Origin: Pseudarthrobacter sp. NS4
GTDB taxonomy: Bacteria > Actinomycetota > Actinomycetes > Actinomycetales > Micrococcaceae
Direction: 5' to 3'
Assembly (NCBI RefSeq): GCF_024758005.1
Contig: NZ_CP103288.1
Span: forward strand, 2,542,001 to 2,606,000
DNA length: 64,000 bases
The notes under the pieces were generated by a model, which had not been told where the DNA came from, ran no database searches, and was given only the letters and a program-made list of their open reading frames with translations. Shown here one piece after another: positions 1-7,748 of the stretch; position 1 is the first letter of the stretch, and each line of letters begins with the position of its first letter. Both the position numbers and the translations under genes were made by a program.

Positions 1-885
1 CAGGTCCCCGTTATCGCGCCGGAAGCCGACCAGCCGTCGCTTCGGGAAGCTGTCCTGCGGTATTCGCGGGAGGTGGCGTTCGCCGCTGCCGATGTTTATG
101 CGCGCGCCGCAGAATCCCGCGGTTCCTGGGACACGCGCCTTGAGGCACTGATCGTGGATGCCATACTCCGCGGCGAAAACACCGACGCCCTCCGCTCCAG
201 GATCGCTGCGCTCGGCTGGAAAGCACAGGAACGGTTCACGGTCATGGTGGGCAATTCGCCCTCCGAGCCCAGCGCCAGCTATGTCAGCGAGCTCCGCCGG
301 ATGGCCGGACGCTATGCGGAAGACGCGCTCGTGGGCATCCAGGGTGACCGGCTGATCCTTATTCTCGGAGGGCTCCAGGACCGGGAAACAGCCTATGTGA
401 AGCTCAGCGAAATGTTTGCGCCAGGGCCCGTAGTGTACGGCCCCGAGGCAGGCTCCCTGCTGGAGGCCAGCGGATCGGCGCAGTCTGCCTTCGCGGGCCT
501 CACCGCGGCCAAGGCGTGGCCCTCCGCTCCGCGGCCCGTGGCCGCCGACGACCTGCTCCCGGAGCGTGTCATCTCCGGGGACGATGCCGCCCGCCGCTCC
601 CTGGTCAAGAACATCTACCGCCCCCTCCTGGCGGCCTCCAACGGCCTGGTGGAGACCCTTGGCACCTACCTCGAACTGGGTCACTCGCTCGAGGCCACAG
701 CCCGGGAACTCTTCGTCCATGCCAACACTGTCCGCTACCGGTTGAAGCGGGTCTGCGACGTCACGGGCTGGGATCCGCTCCTCCCCCGGGAGGCGTTCGT
801 CCTGCAGGCAGCGCTCGTTGTGGGCCGCCTTTCCGCCCCTCCCAAAGCCGCCACGGAGCGTCAACCGTCGCGGAATCAGTCCTGA
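1..885 (+). CDS. fasR: FasR-like PucR/CdaR-type transcriptional activator of fatty acid synthesis (5' partial)
   Basis: The reading frame is open from base 1, so the N-terminus lies outside the window; 294 residues are visible. The C-terminus carries a PucR-type helix-turn-helix (Ala-Arg-Glu-Leu-Phe-Val-His-Ala-Asn-Thr-Val-Arg-Tyr-Arg-Leu), near bases 700-745, typical of this family. The gene lies directly upstream of fabD-fabH-acpP-fabF in the same direction. In Streptomyces the regulator in this place (FasR) activates the fab operon, so the same role is inferred. It is not a TetR protein like the unrelated mycobacterial FasR. It ends 88 bp before fabD, and that gap contains a 19-bp palindrome that could be its target. 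Confidence 0.85.
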   Translation, partial: QVPVIAPEADQPSLREAVLRYSREVAFAAADVYARAAESRGSWDTRLEALIVDAILRGENTDALRSRIAALGWKAQERFTVMVGNSPSEPSASYVSELRRMAGRYAEDALVGIQGDRLILILGGLQDRETAYVKLSEMFAPGPVVYGPEAGSLLEASGSAQSAFAGLTAAKAWPSAPRPVAADDLLPERVISGDDAARRSLVKNIYRPLLAASNGLVETLGTYLELGHSLEATARELFVHANTVRYRLKRVCDVTGWDPLLPREAFVLQAALVVGRLSAPPKAATERQPSRNQS

Positions 886-888
886 GGC

Positions 889-907
889 GTTGTAGACTTC
901 CTACAAC
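889..907 (+). promoter_or_regulatory. Palindrome between fasR and fabD, candidate operator
   Basis: Perfect inverted repeat GTTGTAG-acttc-CTACAAC starting 4 bp after the fasR stop and ending 66 bp before the fabD start. The 7-bp arms with 5-bp spacing suit a dimeric helix-turn-helix protein, and FasR is the obvious candidate. There is no T-run, so it is a poor intrinsic terminator. Function is inferred. Confidence 0.45.
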
Positions 908-973
908 CTGACCCCGTGAGCTTGGTGCGGACAAACACCGCTGGATCACACAGTAATTTGGAAAGCTGGATAC

Positions 974-1903
974 GTGCTTGCAATAGTCTGCCCTGGACAG
1001 GGCTCACAAACCCCGGGTTTTCTGGCCCCTTGGCTGGAACTGCCCCCGGTGGCAGGCCAACTGGCCTCCCTGAGCGACATCGCCGGGATTGACCTGATCG
1101 CCCACGGAACCACCTCCGATGAGGAAACCATCAAGGACACTGCCGTAGCGCAGCCCCTGATCGTTGCCGCCGGGCTCGTCGCCGCGGCTTCCCTCTTCGA
1201 CGTCGAACTCAACTCCCTGCCGGTGATCCTGGCCGGCCACTCTGTCGGTGAAATCACCGCCTCCGCCCTTGCCGGCGTCCTGACCGAGCAGGAGGCCATG
1301 ACGTTCGTCCGCGAACGTGCCAACAGCATGGCAGCCGCTGCCTCCGCCACGCCCACCGGCATGAGCGCCGTGGTTGGCGGCGACCCGGCCGAAGTCCTTG
1401 CAGCCATCGAAGCGTCCGGCGCTACGCCCGCAAACGTCAACGGAGCGGGGCAGACCGTGGCTGCCGGAACCTTCGATCAGCTGAAAGCCCTCGCCGACAA
1501 CCCGCCCGCAAAAGCACGGGTTATCCCGCTCAAGGTTGCCGGCGCCTTCCACACCTCCCACATGTCCCCCGCAGTCAGCGCCCTAAAGGCACTTGAGCCG
1601 CAGCTGAAGCCGCAGGCCCCTGCCGTTCCCCTGCTGTCCAACCACGACGGCGGCGAAGTCACCGACGGCCCTGCCGCCGTCGGCAGCCTGATTGCCCAGG
1701 TGTCCCGCCCGGTCCGCTGGGACCTGTGCATGGAAACCATGGTCCAGCGCGGCGTCACCGGCGTCATTGAACTCGCTCCCGCGGGTACCCTCGCAGGCCT
1801 GGCAAAGCGCGGCATGCCAGGCGTCAAGACCGTCGCAGTGAAGACCCCCGATGATCTGTCCGCCGCCCTGGCGCTCTTCGCAGAACTGGAGGGCAACGCA
1901 TGA
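974..1903 (+). CDS. fabD: Malonyl-CoA:ACP transacylase FabD
   Basis: This 309-residue protein transfers malonyl groups from CoA to acyl carrier protein, giving the FAS II extender unit. The N-terminal PGQGSQ motif and the nucleophile in GHSVGE (Ser90) are present, and a later His in AFHTSHM completes the catalytic dyad. The start is GTG, preceded by GGAAAG. Its stop overlaps the fabH start (ATGA), so the two are translationally coupled. First gene of fabD-fabH-acpP-fabF. Length is normal for the family. Confidence 0.96.
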   Translation: MLAIVCPGQGSQTPGFLAPWLELPPVAGQLASLSDIAGIDLIAHGTTSDEETIKDTAVAQPLIVAAGLVAAASLFDVELNSLPVILAGHSVGEITASALAGVLTEQEAMTFVRERANSMAAAASATPTGMSAVVGGDPAEVLAAIEASGATPANVNGAGQTVAAGTFDQLKALADNPPAKARVIPLKVAGAFHTSHMSPAVSALKALEPQLKPQAPAVPLLSNHDGGEVTDGPAAVGSLIAQVSRPVRWDLCMETMVQRGVTGVIELAPAGTLAGLAKRGMPGVKTVAVKTPDDLSAALALFAELEGNA

Positions 1904-2961
1904 GCGTTCCCACACTGAAACAGGCTCCCCTCCAGGAGCACACCCGGATCCTCGGACTGGGCGCGTACCGGCCGGACGTCATCGTCACGAACGAGGACGT
2001 CTGCCAATGGATCGACTCCTCGGACGAGTGGATCCGGCAGCGGACGGGCATCGTGACCCGCCACCGCGCCACCGCCGATGTGAGTGTCATTGACATGGCC
2101 GAGGGCGCCGCCCGTGAGGCGATGGAGAAAGCCGGCATCCAGGCCTCCGACCTTGGCGCCGTCATCGTCTCCACGGTGACCCACCCGTACGCCACGCCGT
2201 CCGCCGCAGCCAGCCTGGCCGACCGGCTGGGAGCCACCCCGGCCCCCGCCTTCGATATTTCTGCCGCCTGCGCCGGCTACTGCTACGGCATCGCCCAGGG
2301 TGACTCGTTGGTCCGGTCCGGAACGGCCAAGTACGTACTGGTGGTTGGCGCTGAGAAACTCTCCGACGTCATTGATAACCGCGAACGCACCATCTCCTTC
2401 CTGCTTGGTGACGGTGCCGGCGCCGTCGTCATCGGCCCGTCCGACGCTCCGGGCATTTCACCGTCGGTGTGGGGTTCGGACGGCAGCAAGTGGGACGCGA
2501 TCGGCATGACACGCTCCATGCTGGACGTCCGCGATCTCGGCATGGCTGCCCGCCAGTCCGACTCAACAGGCGACCTGGCACTGCTCGAAGAAGCCCAGGA
2601 CCTGTACCCCACGCTCCGCCAGGACGGCCAGACGGTTTTCCGCTGGGCCGTCTGGGAAATGGCCAAGGTGGCGCAGCAGGCCCTGGAGGCTGCCGGCGTC
2701 GAGGCCGAAGACCTGGTCGCCTTCATTCCGCACCAGGCGAACATGCGCATCATCGACGAGATGGTGAAGAAGCTCAAGCTGCCGGAGACGGTTACAGTGG
2801 CACGGGACATTGCCGATGCCGGCAACACGTCCGCCGCGTCCATCCCGCTGGCAACACACCGCCTGCTGCAGGAAAACCCGGAGTTGAGCGGCGGCCTGGC
2901 CCTGCAGATCGGTTTCGGTGCCGGGCTCGTTTTCGGCGCGCAAGTAGTTGTCCTCCCCTAG
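1900..2961 (+). CDS. fabH: Beta-ketoacyl-ACP synthase III FabH
   Basis: Initiates fatty acid synthesis by condensing an acyl-CoA primer (often branched-chain in this group) with malonyl-ACP. The 353-residue protein has the active-site Cys124 in SAACAG, the His of FIPHQAN and the Asn of AGNTSAASIP, so the Cys-His-Asn triad is complete. It starts within the fabD stop codon. It differs from the OleA protein near 33 kb, which shares the thiolase fold but has ACLGF around its Cys. Confidence 0.96.
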   Translation: MSVPTLKQAPLQEHTRILGLGAYRPDVIVTNEDVCQWIDSSDEWIRQRTGIVTRHRATADVSVIDMAEGAAREAMEKAGIQASDLGAVIVSTVTHPYATPSAAASLADRLGATPAPAFDISAACAGYCYGIAQGDSLVRSGTAKYVLVVGAEKLSDVIDNRERTISFLLGDGAGAVVIGPSDAPGISPSVWGSDGSKWDAIGMTRSMLDVRDLGMAARQSDSTGDLALLEEAQDLYPTLRQDGQTVFRWAVWEMAKVAQQALEAAGVEAEDLVAFIPHQANMRIIDEMVKKLKLPETVTVARDIADAGNTSAASIPLATHRLLQENPELSGGLALQIGFGAGLVFGAQVVVLP

Positions 2962-3039
2962 CAACGCCCATGGGCCGCATCCGCGGTCTGAACCATTGCC
3001 GGCAGCCCCTGCCGGCAAACACAAGAAAAGGAGCCACTA

Positions 3040-3285
3040 ATGGCTAGCAACGAAGATATCCTGGCCGGCTTGGCTGAAATCGTCAACGAAGAAACCGGCC
3101 TGGCCCCGGAGGCCGTCGAGCTGGACAAGTCCTTCACCGAGGACCTGGACATCGATTCCATTTCGATGATGACCATCGTTGTCAACGCTGAAGAGAAGTT
3201 CGGCGTGCGCATCCCGGACGAAGAGGTCAAGAACCTCAAGACCGTTGGCGACGCTGTCAGCTTCATCGCCGGAGCACAGGCCTAG
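3040..3285 (+). CDS. acpP: Acyl carrier protein
   Basis: An 81-residue acidic protein that carries growing acyl chains on a 4'-phosphopantetheine arm. The attachment serine is Ser40 in DIDSIS, a variant of the usual DSL motif. A good Shine-Dalgarno (AAAGGAG) precedes the ATG. It follows fabH by 78 bp. A strong hairpin downstream, before fabF, may end part of the transcription and so favour ACP over FabF. Confidence 0.96.
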   Translation: MASNEDILAGLAEIVNEETGLAPEAVELDKSFTEDLDIDSISMMTIVVNAEEKFGVRIPDEEVKNLKTVGDAVSFIAGAQA

Positions 3286-3316
3286 CCAAGGCTTCCGCCG
3301 TTCCGACGGCTTGGCA

Positions 3317-3350
3317 GGGCTGCCGGTCCGGATGACCGGACCGGCAGCCC
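3317..3350 (+). terminator. Perfect 15-bp hairpin between acpP and fabF
   Basis: Arms at 3317-3331 and 3336-3350 pair perfectly around an ATGA loop. No T-run follows, so it may be a partial terminator or an mRNA-stabilising 3' structure for acpP rather than a full stop. It lies 104 bp before fabF. Confidence 0.55.
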
Positions 3351-3453
3351 GCCGCATTCTCCGCCCTATTGCTTCATCCGGCACAGCGCCGGTATCAACA
3401 CGCGGGACCCTCCGGCAGACGGAGACGGATTCCCACCGACAGAGAGTGATCCC

Positions 3454-4689
3454 ATGACACGCAAAGTAGTCATTACCGGTCTGGGTGCCACCACGCCCAT
3501 CGGCGGCGATGTACCCACGATGTGGAACAACGCGCTCAAGGGGGTCTCCGGTGCCCGCACCTTGGAAGACGACTGGGTTGCCAAATATGAGCTTCCCGTC
3601 CACTTCGCTGCCCGCTGCAGCACCCCGGCCACGGACGTGCTCAGCCGCGTCGAGGCCAAGCGGATGGACCCCTCCACCCAGTTCGGCGTCATCGCAGCCC
3701 GCGAGGCCTGGGCCGACTCCGGCATCATCGAATTCGACAAGGACCGCCTGGCCGTTGCCTTCGCCACCGGCATCGGCGGCGTATGGACCCTGCTGGACGC
3801 CTGGGACACGCTGAAGGAAAAGGGTCCCCGCAGGGTCCTTCCCATGACTGTTCCCATGCTCATGCCCAACGGTGTTGCCGCAGCCGTCAGCCTGGATCTT
3901 GGCGCCCGTGCCGGTGCCCACACGCCTGTGTCTGCCTGCGCATCCGGCACCGAAGCCATGCACCTGGGACTGGACCTGATCCGCTCGGGCAAGGCAGACG
4001 TGGTGATGTGCGGCGGTGCAGAGGCCGCCATCCACCCCATGCCCCTGGCAGCCTTCGCCTCCATGCAGGCCCTCTCCCGGCGCAACGATGACCCCGAGCG
4101 CGCTTCCCGTCCCTACGACACTGCCCGCGACGGCTTTGTGATGGGCGAAGGCGCGGGCGCCCTTGTCCTTGAGGCCGAAGAGCACGCCCTGGCCCGCGGA
4201 GCACGGATCTACGGTGAACTCGCCGGCACGTCAGTGACCGCCGACGCCTACCACATCACCGCGCCGGACCCGGAGGGCCTCGGCGCAACCCGTGCCCTGA
4301 AGGCTGCGATGTTCGACGGCCGGATCCAGGCGGAGGACGTGGTGCACGTGAACGCCCATGCCACCTCCACCCCCGTGGGTGACAAGCCCGAGTACACCGC
4401 CCTCCGTGCTGCGCTCGGCAACCACGTGGACAGCGTGGCCGTCTCCGCCACCAAGTCCCAGATGGGCCACCTCCTGGGTGCGTCCGGTGCGGTTGAAGCC
4501 GTGCTCACCGTGCTGGCGGTTTACGACCGCAAGGCACCGGTCACCATCAACCTCGAGAACCAGGACCCTGAGATTCCGCTGGACGTAGTCACCTCCGCAC
4601 GGGACCTGCCCGCGGGCAACATTGTCGCGCTGAGCAACTCCTTCGGATTCGGCGGCCACAACGCCGTCATCGCTGTCCGCAGCGTCTAG
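3454..4689 (+). CDS. fabF: Beta-ketoacyl-ACP synthase II FabF
   Basis: Elongating condensing enzyme of FAS II, 411 residues. The nucleophile is Cys162 in SACASGTEA. The two histidines lie in VNAHATSTPVGD and KSQMGHLLGASG, and the glycine-rich C-terminal NSFGFGGHN is present. It starts with ATG after a GAGAGTG-like Shine-Dalgarno, 168 bp after acpP, and is the last gene of the fab block before a strong terminator. Confidence 0.96.
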   Translation: MTRKVVITGLGATTPIGGDVPTMWNNALKGVSGARTLEDDWVAKYELPVHFAARCSTPATDVLSRVEAKRMDPSTQFGVIAAREAWADSGIIEFDKDRLAVAFATGIGGVWTLLDAWDTLKEKGPRRVLPMTVPMLMPNGVAAAVSLDLGARAGAHTPVSACASGTEAMHLGLDLIRSGKADVVMCGGAEAAIHPMPLAAFASMQALSRRNDDPERASRPYDTARDGFVMGEGAGALVLEAEEHALARGARIYGELAGTSVTADAYHITAPDPEGLGATRALKAAMFDGRIQAEDVVHVNAHATSTPVGDKPEYTALRAALGNHVDSVAVSATKSQMGHLLGASGAVEAVLTVLAVYDRKAPVTINLENQDPEIPLDVVTSARDLPAGNIVALSNSFGFGGHNAVIAVRSV

Positions 4690-4715
4690 CACCCCCGGGC
4701 ATTGCCCCGGAGCAC

Positions 4716-4753
4716 AAAGAGGAGGCCCCGCCGGCTGGCGGGGCCTCCTCTTT
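4716..4753. terminator. Bidirectional intrinsic terminator between fabF and the DUF3145 gene
   Basis: A perfect 17-bp stem (4716-4732 with 4737-4753) closes a GGCT loop. One arm begins AAAGAGG and the other ends CCTCTTT, so either strand ends in a short T-run. It separates two convergent genes. Confidence 0.85.
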
Positions 4754-4793
4754 GCTATGGAGTAGTTACTGCAGAAAAAACGTACGACGGCGG

Positions 4794-5297
4794 TCAGCCC
4801 ACCTGGTGGAGCCAGCGCACGGGAGCGCCTTCGGCGGCGTGCCGGAAAGGCTCAAGTTCCTCGTCCCAGGCCTCACCGAGGGCAAGGGACAGCTCATGGT
4901 AGACCGCTGCGGGATCGCCGGCGCCGGACTCGTAGGCGTAGCGGATCCTGTCCTCGGACACCATGATGTTGCCGTGGACGTCGGTGACGGCATGGAAAAT
5001 ACCCAGTTCGGGGGTGTGGGACCAGCGTCCGCCGTCCACGCCCTGGCTGGGTTCTTCCGTGACCTCGAACCGGAGATGCGCCCAGCCGCGCAGTGATGAT
5101 GCCAGCTTGGCTCCCGTGCCGGGGGTCCCGGTCCAGGACAGCTCGGCACGGAACATTCCGGGCGCGGCAGGTTGCGGGGTCCACTCAAGGTCCGTCCGCT
5201 TGTCCACCACGGAGCCAATGGCCCACTCAACATGTGGGCACAGCGCCGTAGGGGCCGAGTGAACGAACAGCACACCACGGGTCATTGCAACAGACAT
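4794..5297 (-). CDS. DUF3145 domain-containing protein
   Basis: A 167-residue actinobacterial protein of unknown function. The N-terminal MTRGVLFVHSAP, followed by CPHVEWAIGSV, is the family signature as I remember it. I place the start at the ATG preceded by GGAGG with 5-bp spacing; an upstream extension of 22 codons in the same frame is unlikely to be translated. No signal peptide or membrane segment is visible. The neighbours (fabF, xerC) do not suggest a role. Confidence 0.85.
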   Translation of the reverse strand: MSVAMTRGVLFVHSAPTALCPHVEWAIGSVVDKRTDLEWTPQPAAPGMFRAELSWTGTPGTGAKLASSLRGWAHLRFEVTEEPSQGVDGGRWSHTPELGIFHAVTDVHGNIMVSEDRIRYAYESGAGDPAAVYHELSLALGEAWDEELEPFRHAAEGAPVRWLHQVG

Positions 5298-5537
5298 TCC
5301 ATCCTCCATAGCTCTAGGTACGTCTTCCCCAACGACCTGTGCCTGGATGGAACTGCTGTGCACGTCCTGCGGCAGTTTCCTGCCTGATTATTCAGATGTA
5401 TCAGATAAAGCTCTGTCCGGACTTGCCGCGCCGCATCAAGCTCTGGAGCTTCAAGCGGTACTTGAAAGTTGCCGGACGTGACTCTTATTGTGCCGTACCC
5501 CGTCGAATTACGCCAGTGCGATTCGCCACACTGCGTC

Positions 5538-6464
5538 TTAGGCCCGGGGATGCGCCTGCTGGTAGCTTGCGCGGAGCCGGTCCACGGAAACATGGGTGTA
5601 GATCTGTGTGGTGGCAAGGCTGCTGTGGCCCAGGATTTCCTGCACCGCACGGAGGTCAGCCCCACCGTCCAGCAGGTGTGTTGCTGCTGAGTGGCGGAGG
5701 GCGTGGGGTCCTGACGCTGACGTATCCCCCAGCGCCTCGAAGAGACCACTGACAAGGGACCGCACCTGCCGCTGGTCCACCCGGCCGCCGCGGATCCCCA
5801 GGAACAGCGCCGGCCCGCTGGTGTCATTGGCAAGCAGCGGGCGGCCACGGCGCAGCCAGTCGTCCAGCGCCAGGGCCGCCGGAACGCCGTAAGGAACTGT
5901 GCGTTCCTTGTTCCCCTTTCCGATGACGCGCAGCGTCCGCCGGTCCGGGTCCAGGTCATCGATGTCCATGCCAGCAAGTTCGCCGACCCGCATGCCTGTG
6001 GCGTAGAGGAGTTCAACAATGGCACGGTTGCGGACAGCTACGGGTTCGCCGGTGCCTGCCGCTTCCTCCATTCCTGTCAGCAGCCGCGTCAGCTGGGAAG
6101 TTTGCAGGACACCGGGCAGGGACTGCTCGCGTTTCGGCGCCTTCAGCCGGAGGGCGGGGTCGGCTGCAATGCGCTCCTCCCGCAGCGCCCATGCTGTGAA
6201 GGCCCTTACGGTGGCGGCCCGGCGTGCCAGCGTTGCCCGCGCAGCACCTGACTGGCTCTGTACCCCGAGCCAGCGGCGAAGCGTTCCCAGCTCGAGATCC
6301 TGGAGTCCTGCCGCGCCTTCGGAAGCAGCGTGGGCCAGGAGGCTGCGCAGATCGCCCAGGTACGCGCGGCGGGTGTGGTCGGATACGGCCCGCTCCCCTG
6401 ACAGATAACCGGCGAACGCGTCCAGGGCTTCCTTGAGCCCCTTAGGCAATCCGTCATTTTCCAC
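5538..6464 (-). CDS. xerC: Tyrosine recombinase XerC
   Basis: Chromosome dimer resolution recombinase, 308 residues. An N-terminal SAM-like DNA-binding domain (about 10-100) precedes the catalytic domain. All catalytic residues are visible: Arg159 (GMRVGEL), Lys183 (IGKGNKER), His254 and Arg257 (HALRH), His280 (LGHSS) and Tyr289 (TQIYTHV). Lying among dprA, comM and core genes, with no phage or attachment site nearby, it is the housekeeping Xer protein rather than an integrase. XerC and XerD cannot be firmly separated by eye; position favours XerC. Confidence 0.9.
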   Translation of the reverse strand: MENDGLPKGLKEALDAFAGYLSGERAVSDHTRRAYLGDLRSLLAHAASEGAAGLQDLELGTLRRWLGVQSQSGAARATLARRAATVRAFTAWALREERIAADPALRLKAPKREQSLPGVLQTSQLTRLLTGMEEAAGTGEPVAVRNRAIVELLYATGMRVGELAGMDIDDLDPDRRTLRVIGKGNKERTVPYGVPAALALDDWLRRGRPLLANDTSGPALFLGIRGGRVDQRQVRSLVSGLFEALGDTSASGPHALRHSAATHLLDGGADLRAVQEILGHSSLATTQIYTHVSVDRLRASYQQAHPRA

Positions 6465-6552
6465 TCCTCTACTGTCTCAGTTGTGGCCCGGGAACCGCTC
6501 GATGACACACGGCGATGCCGGGTGTCCTGTGACCTCGTCGCCGGTGCTGTGG

Positions 6553-7737
6553 TCACACCGATGCCTTGCCGCGTTTCCATCCGCCCCGTTCCGATACCGC
6601 AAGCCCGAGCAATCCCAGCCGACCGAGCCCGGCACGCACCGATTCCTGCCCCAGGCCGGCGACGGCGGAGAGTTTCTCGACTGAGGTGGTGGAGCGCAGC
6701 GGCAGCGCATCCAGGAGGATCAGGTCCTCCAGGGTCAGCCCGTCCTGGACCTGGGCAGTGCCATGGCGTTGTTCGGGCAGGGACGAACCACTCGGTGATG
6801 CCAGTTCCGCTACTTCCGCCGCGTCGGTGACGCAGACTGCTCCCCCATCCCGCAGCAGCCGGTGGCAGCCCGCCGAGTTGGCGCTGTGCACCGATCCGGG
6901 AACCGCGCCGACGGCACGGCCCAGGGTCTCGGCGTGGTGGGCGGTGTTGAGGGCGCCGGACCGCCACCTCGCCTCCACCACCACGGTGACCGCGGAGAGG
7001 GCGGCAATCAGGCGGTTCCGCTGCAGGAACCGGTAACGGGTAGGCGCAGAACCCGGAGGAACTTCGGCAAGCACCGCACCCTGGTTGCAGACTGCCCGCA
7101 GGAGGTCCTCGTTTCCGGACGGATAGAAGCGGTCCACGCCGCCTGCCATGACGGCGATAGTGGGAACGGCACCGGAGCCTCCGGCCAACGCGGCCCGGTG
7201 GGCGTGGGCATCTATTCCGTACGCACCACCGGACACCACCGTGAACCCGCGCTGCGCGAGAGAGTACGCGAGATCACCCGTAACAGCGGCACCGTAGCTG
7301 GTGCTGTCCCGGGAGCCCACCAGGGCAACGCAGGTTTCCGCGGAGGGCAGCGGCTGCTCCTGGCCGCGCCACCAGAGGCAGATGGGTTCCTGGATCCCAA
7401 GGTCGGCCAGCTGCCCCGGCCACAGCTCGTCCGACGGAATAATGAGCCGCCCGCCCAGACGGGCCATGGTGGCGAGGTCTCGTTCCGGAGCCAGGTCCGG
7501 GATCCGTGGCTGCCAGCGTTTCAGCGCAGCGGCCAGTCCGGCCCAGCTGGTGGCCGGGCCGCTGCCGGCAAGCAGTACGGTGATGTCCTGCTCCACCTCA
7601 GGCCCGGCCGTCAGCTTGCCGGTGGCGATCCTGAGGGCATCCACTGCACCCGTCACCTGGACGAGGGCGAGTCCTGCAGCGTCCTGCGGCTCCATCAGCC
7701 GGGAAAGCGCCGCGCGCGCCAGCCGTTCTGTATCCAT
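6553..7737 (-). CDS. dprA: DNA-processing protein DprA
   Basis: Loads RecA on single-stranded DNA taken up in transformation. The 394-residue protein has a Rossmann-like core with VALVGSR and VSGGAYGIDAHAHRAAL, the hallmark motifs, and a C-terminal winged-helix region. The chosen ATG has GAGGGAAG 5 bp upstream. Another ATG five codons earlier, at 7752, overlaps the comM stop (ATGA) but has no ribosome-binding site. It follows comM in a yraN-comM-dprA series, a common arrangement in actinobacteria that do not obviously transform. Confidence 0.93.
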   Translation of the reverse strand: MDTERLARAALSRLMEPQDAAGLALVQVTGAVDALRIATGKLTAGPEVEQDITVLLAGSGPATSWAGLAAALKRWQPRIPDLAPERDLATMARLGGRLIIPSDELWPGQLADLGIQEPICLWWRGQEQPLPSAETCVALVGSRDSTSYGAAVTGDLAYSLAQRGFTVVSGGAYGIDAHAHRAALAGGSGAVPTIAVMAGGVDRFYPSGNEDLLRAVCNQGAVLAEVPPGSAPTRYRFLQRNRLIAALSAVTVVVEARWRSGALNTAHHAETLGRAVGAVPGSVHSANSAGCHRLLRDGGAVCVTDAAEVAELASPSGSSLPEQRHGTAQVQDGLTLEDLILLDALPLRSTTSVEKLSAVAGLGQESVRAGLGRLGLLGLAVSERGGWKRGKASV

Positions 7738-7748
7738 GGCCGCTTCCC

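Noticed and set aside
3037..4185. Minus-strand open frame opposite acpP and fabF
   Set aside because: Antisense of two well-supported genes and of an intergenic hairpin; no motif.
5538..6464. Tyrosine recombinase as a possible integrase of a mobile element
   Set aside because: Core-genome neighbours, XerC-like length and motifs, no attachment repeats and no phage genes.
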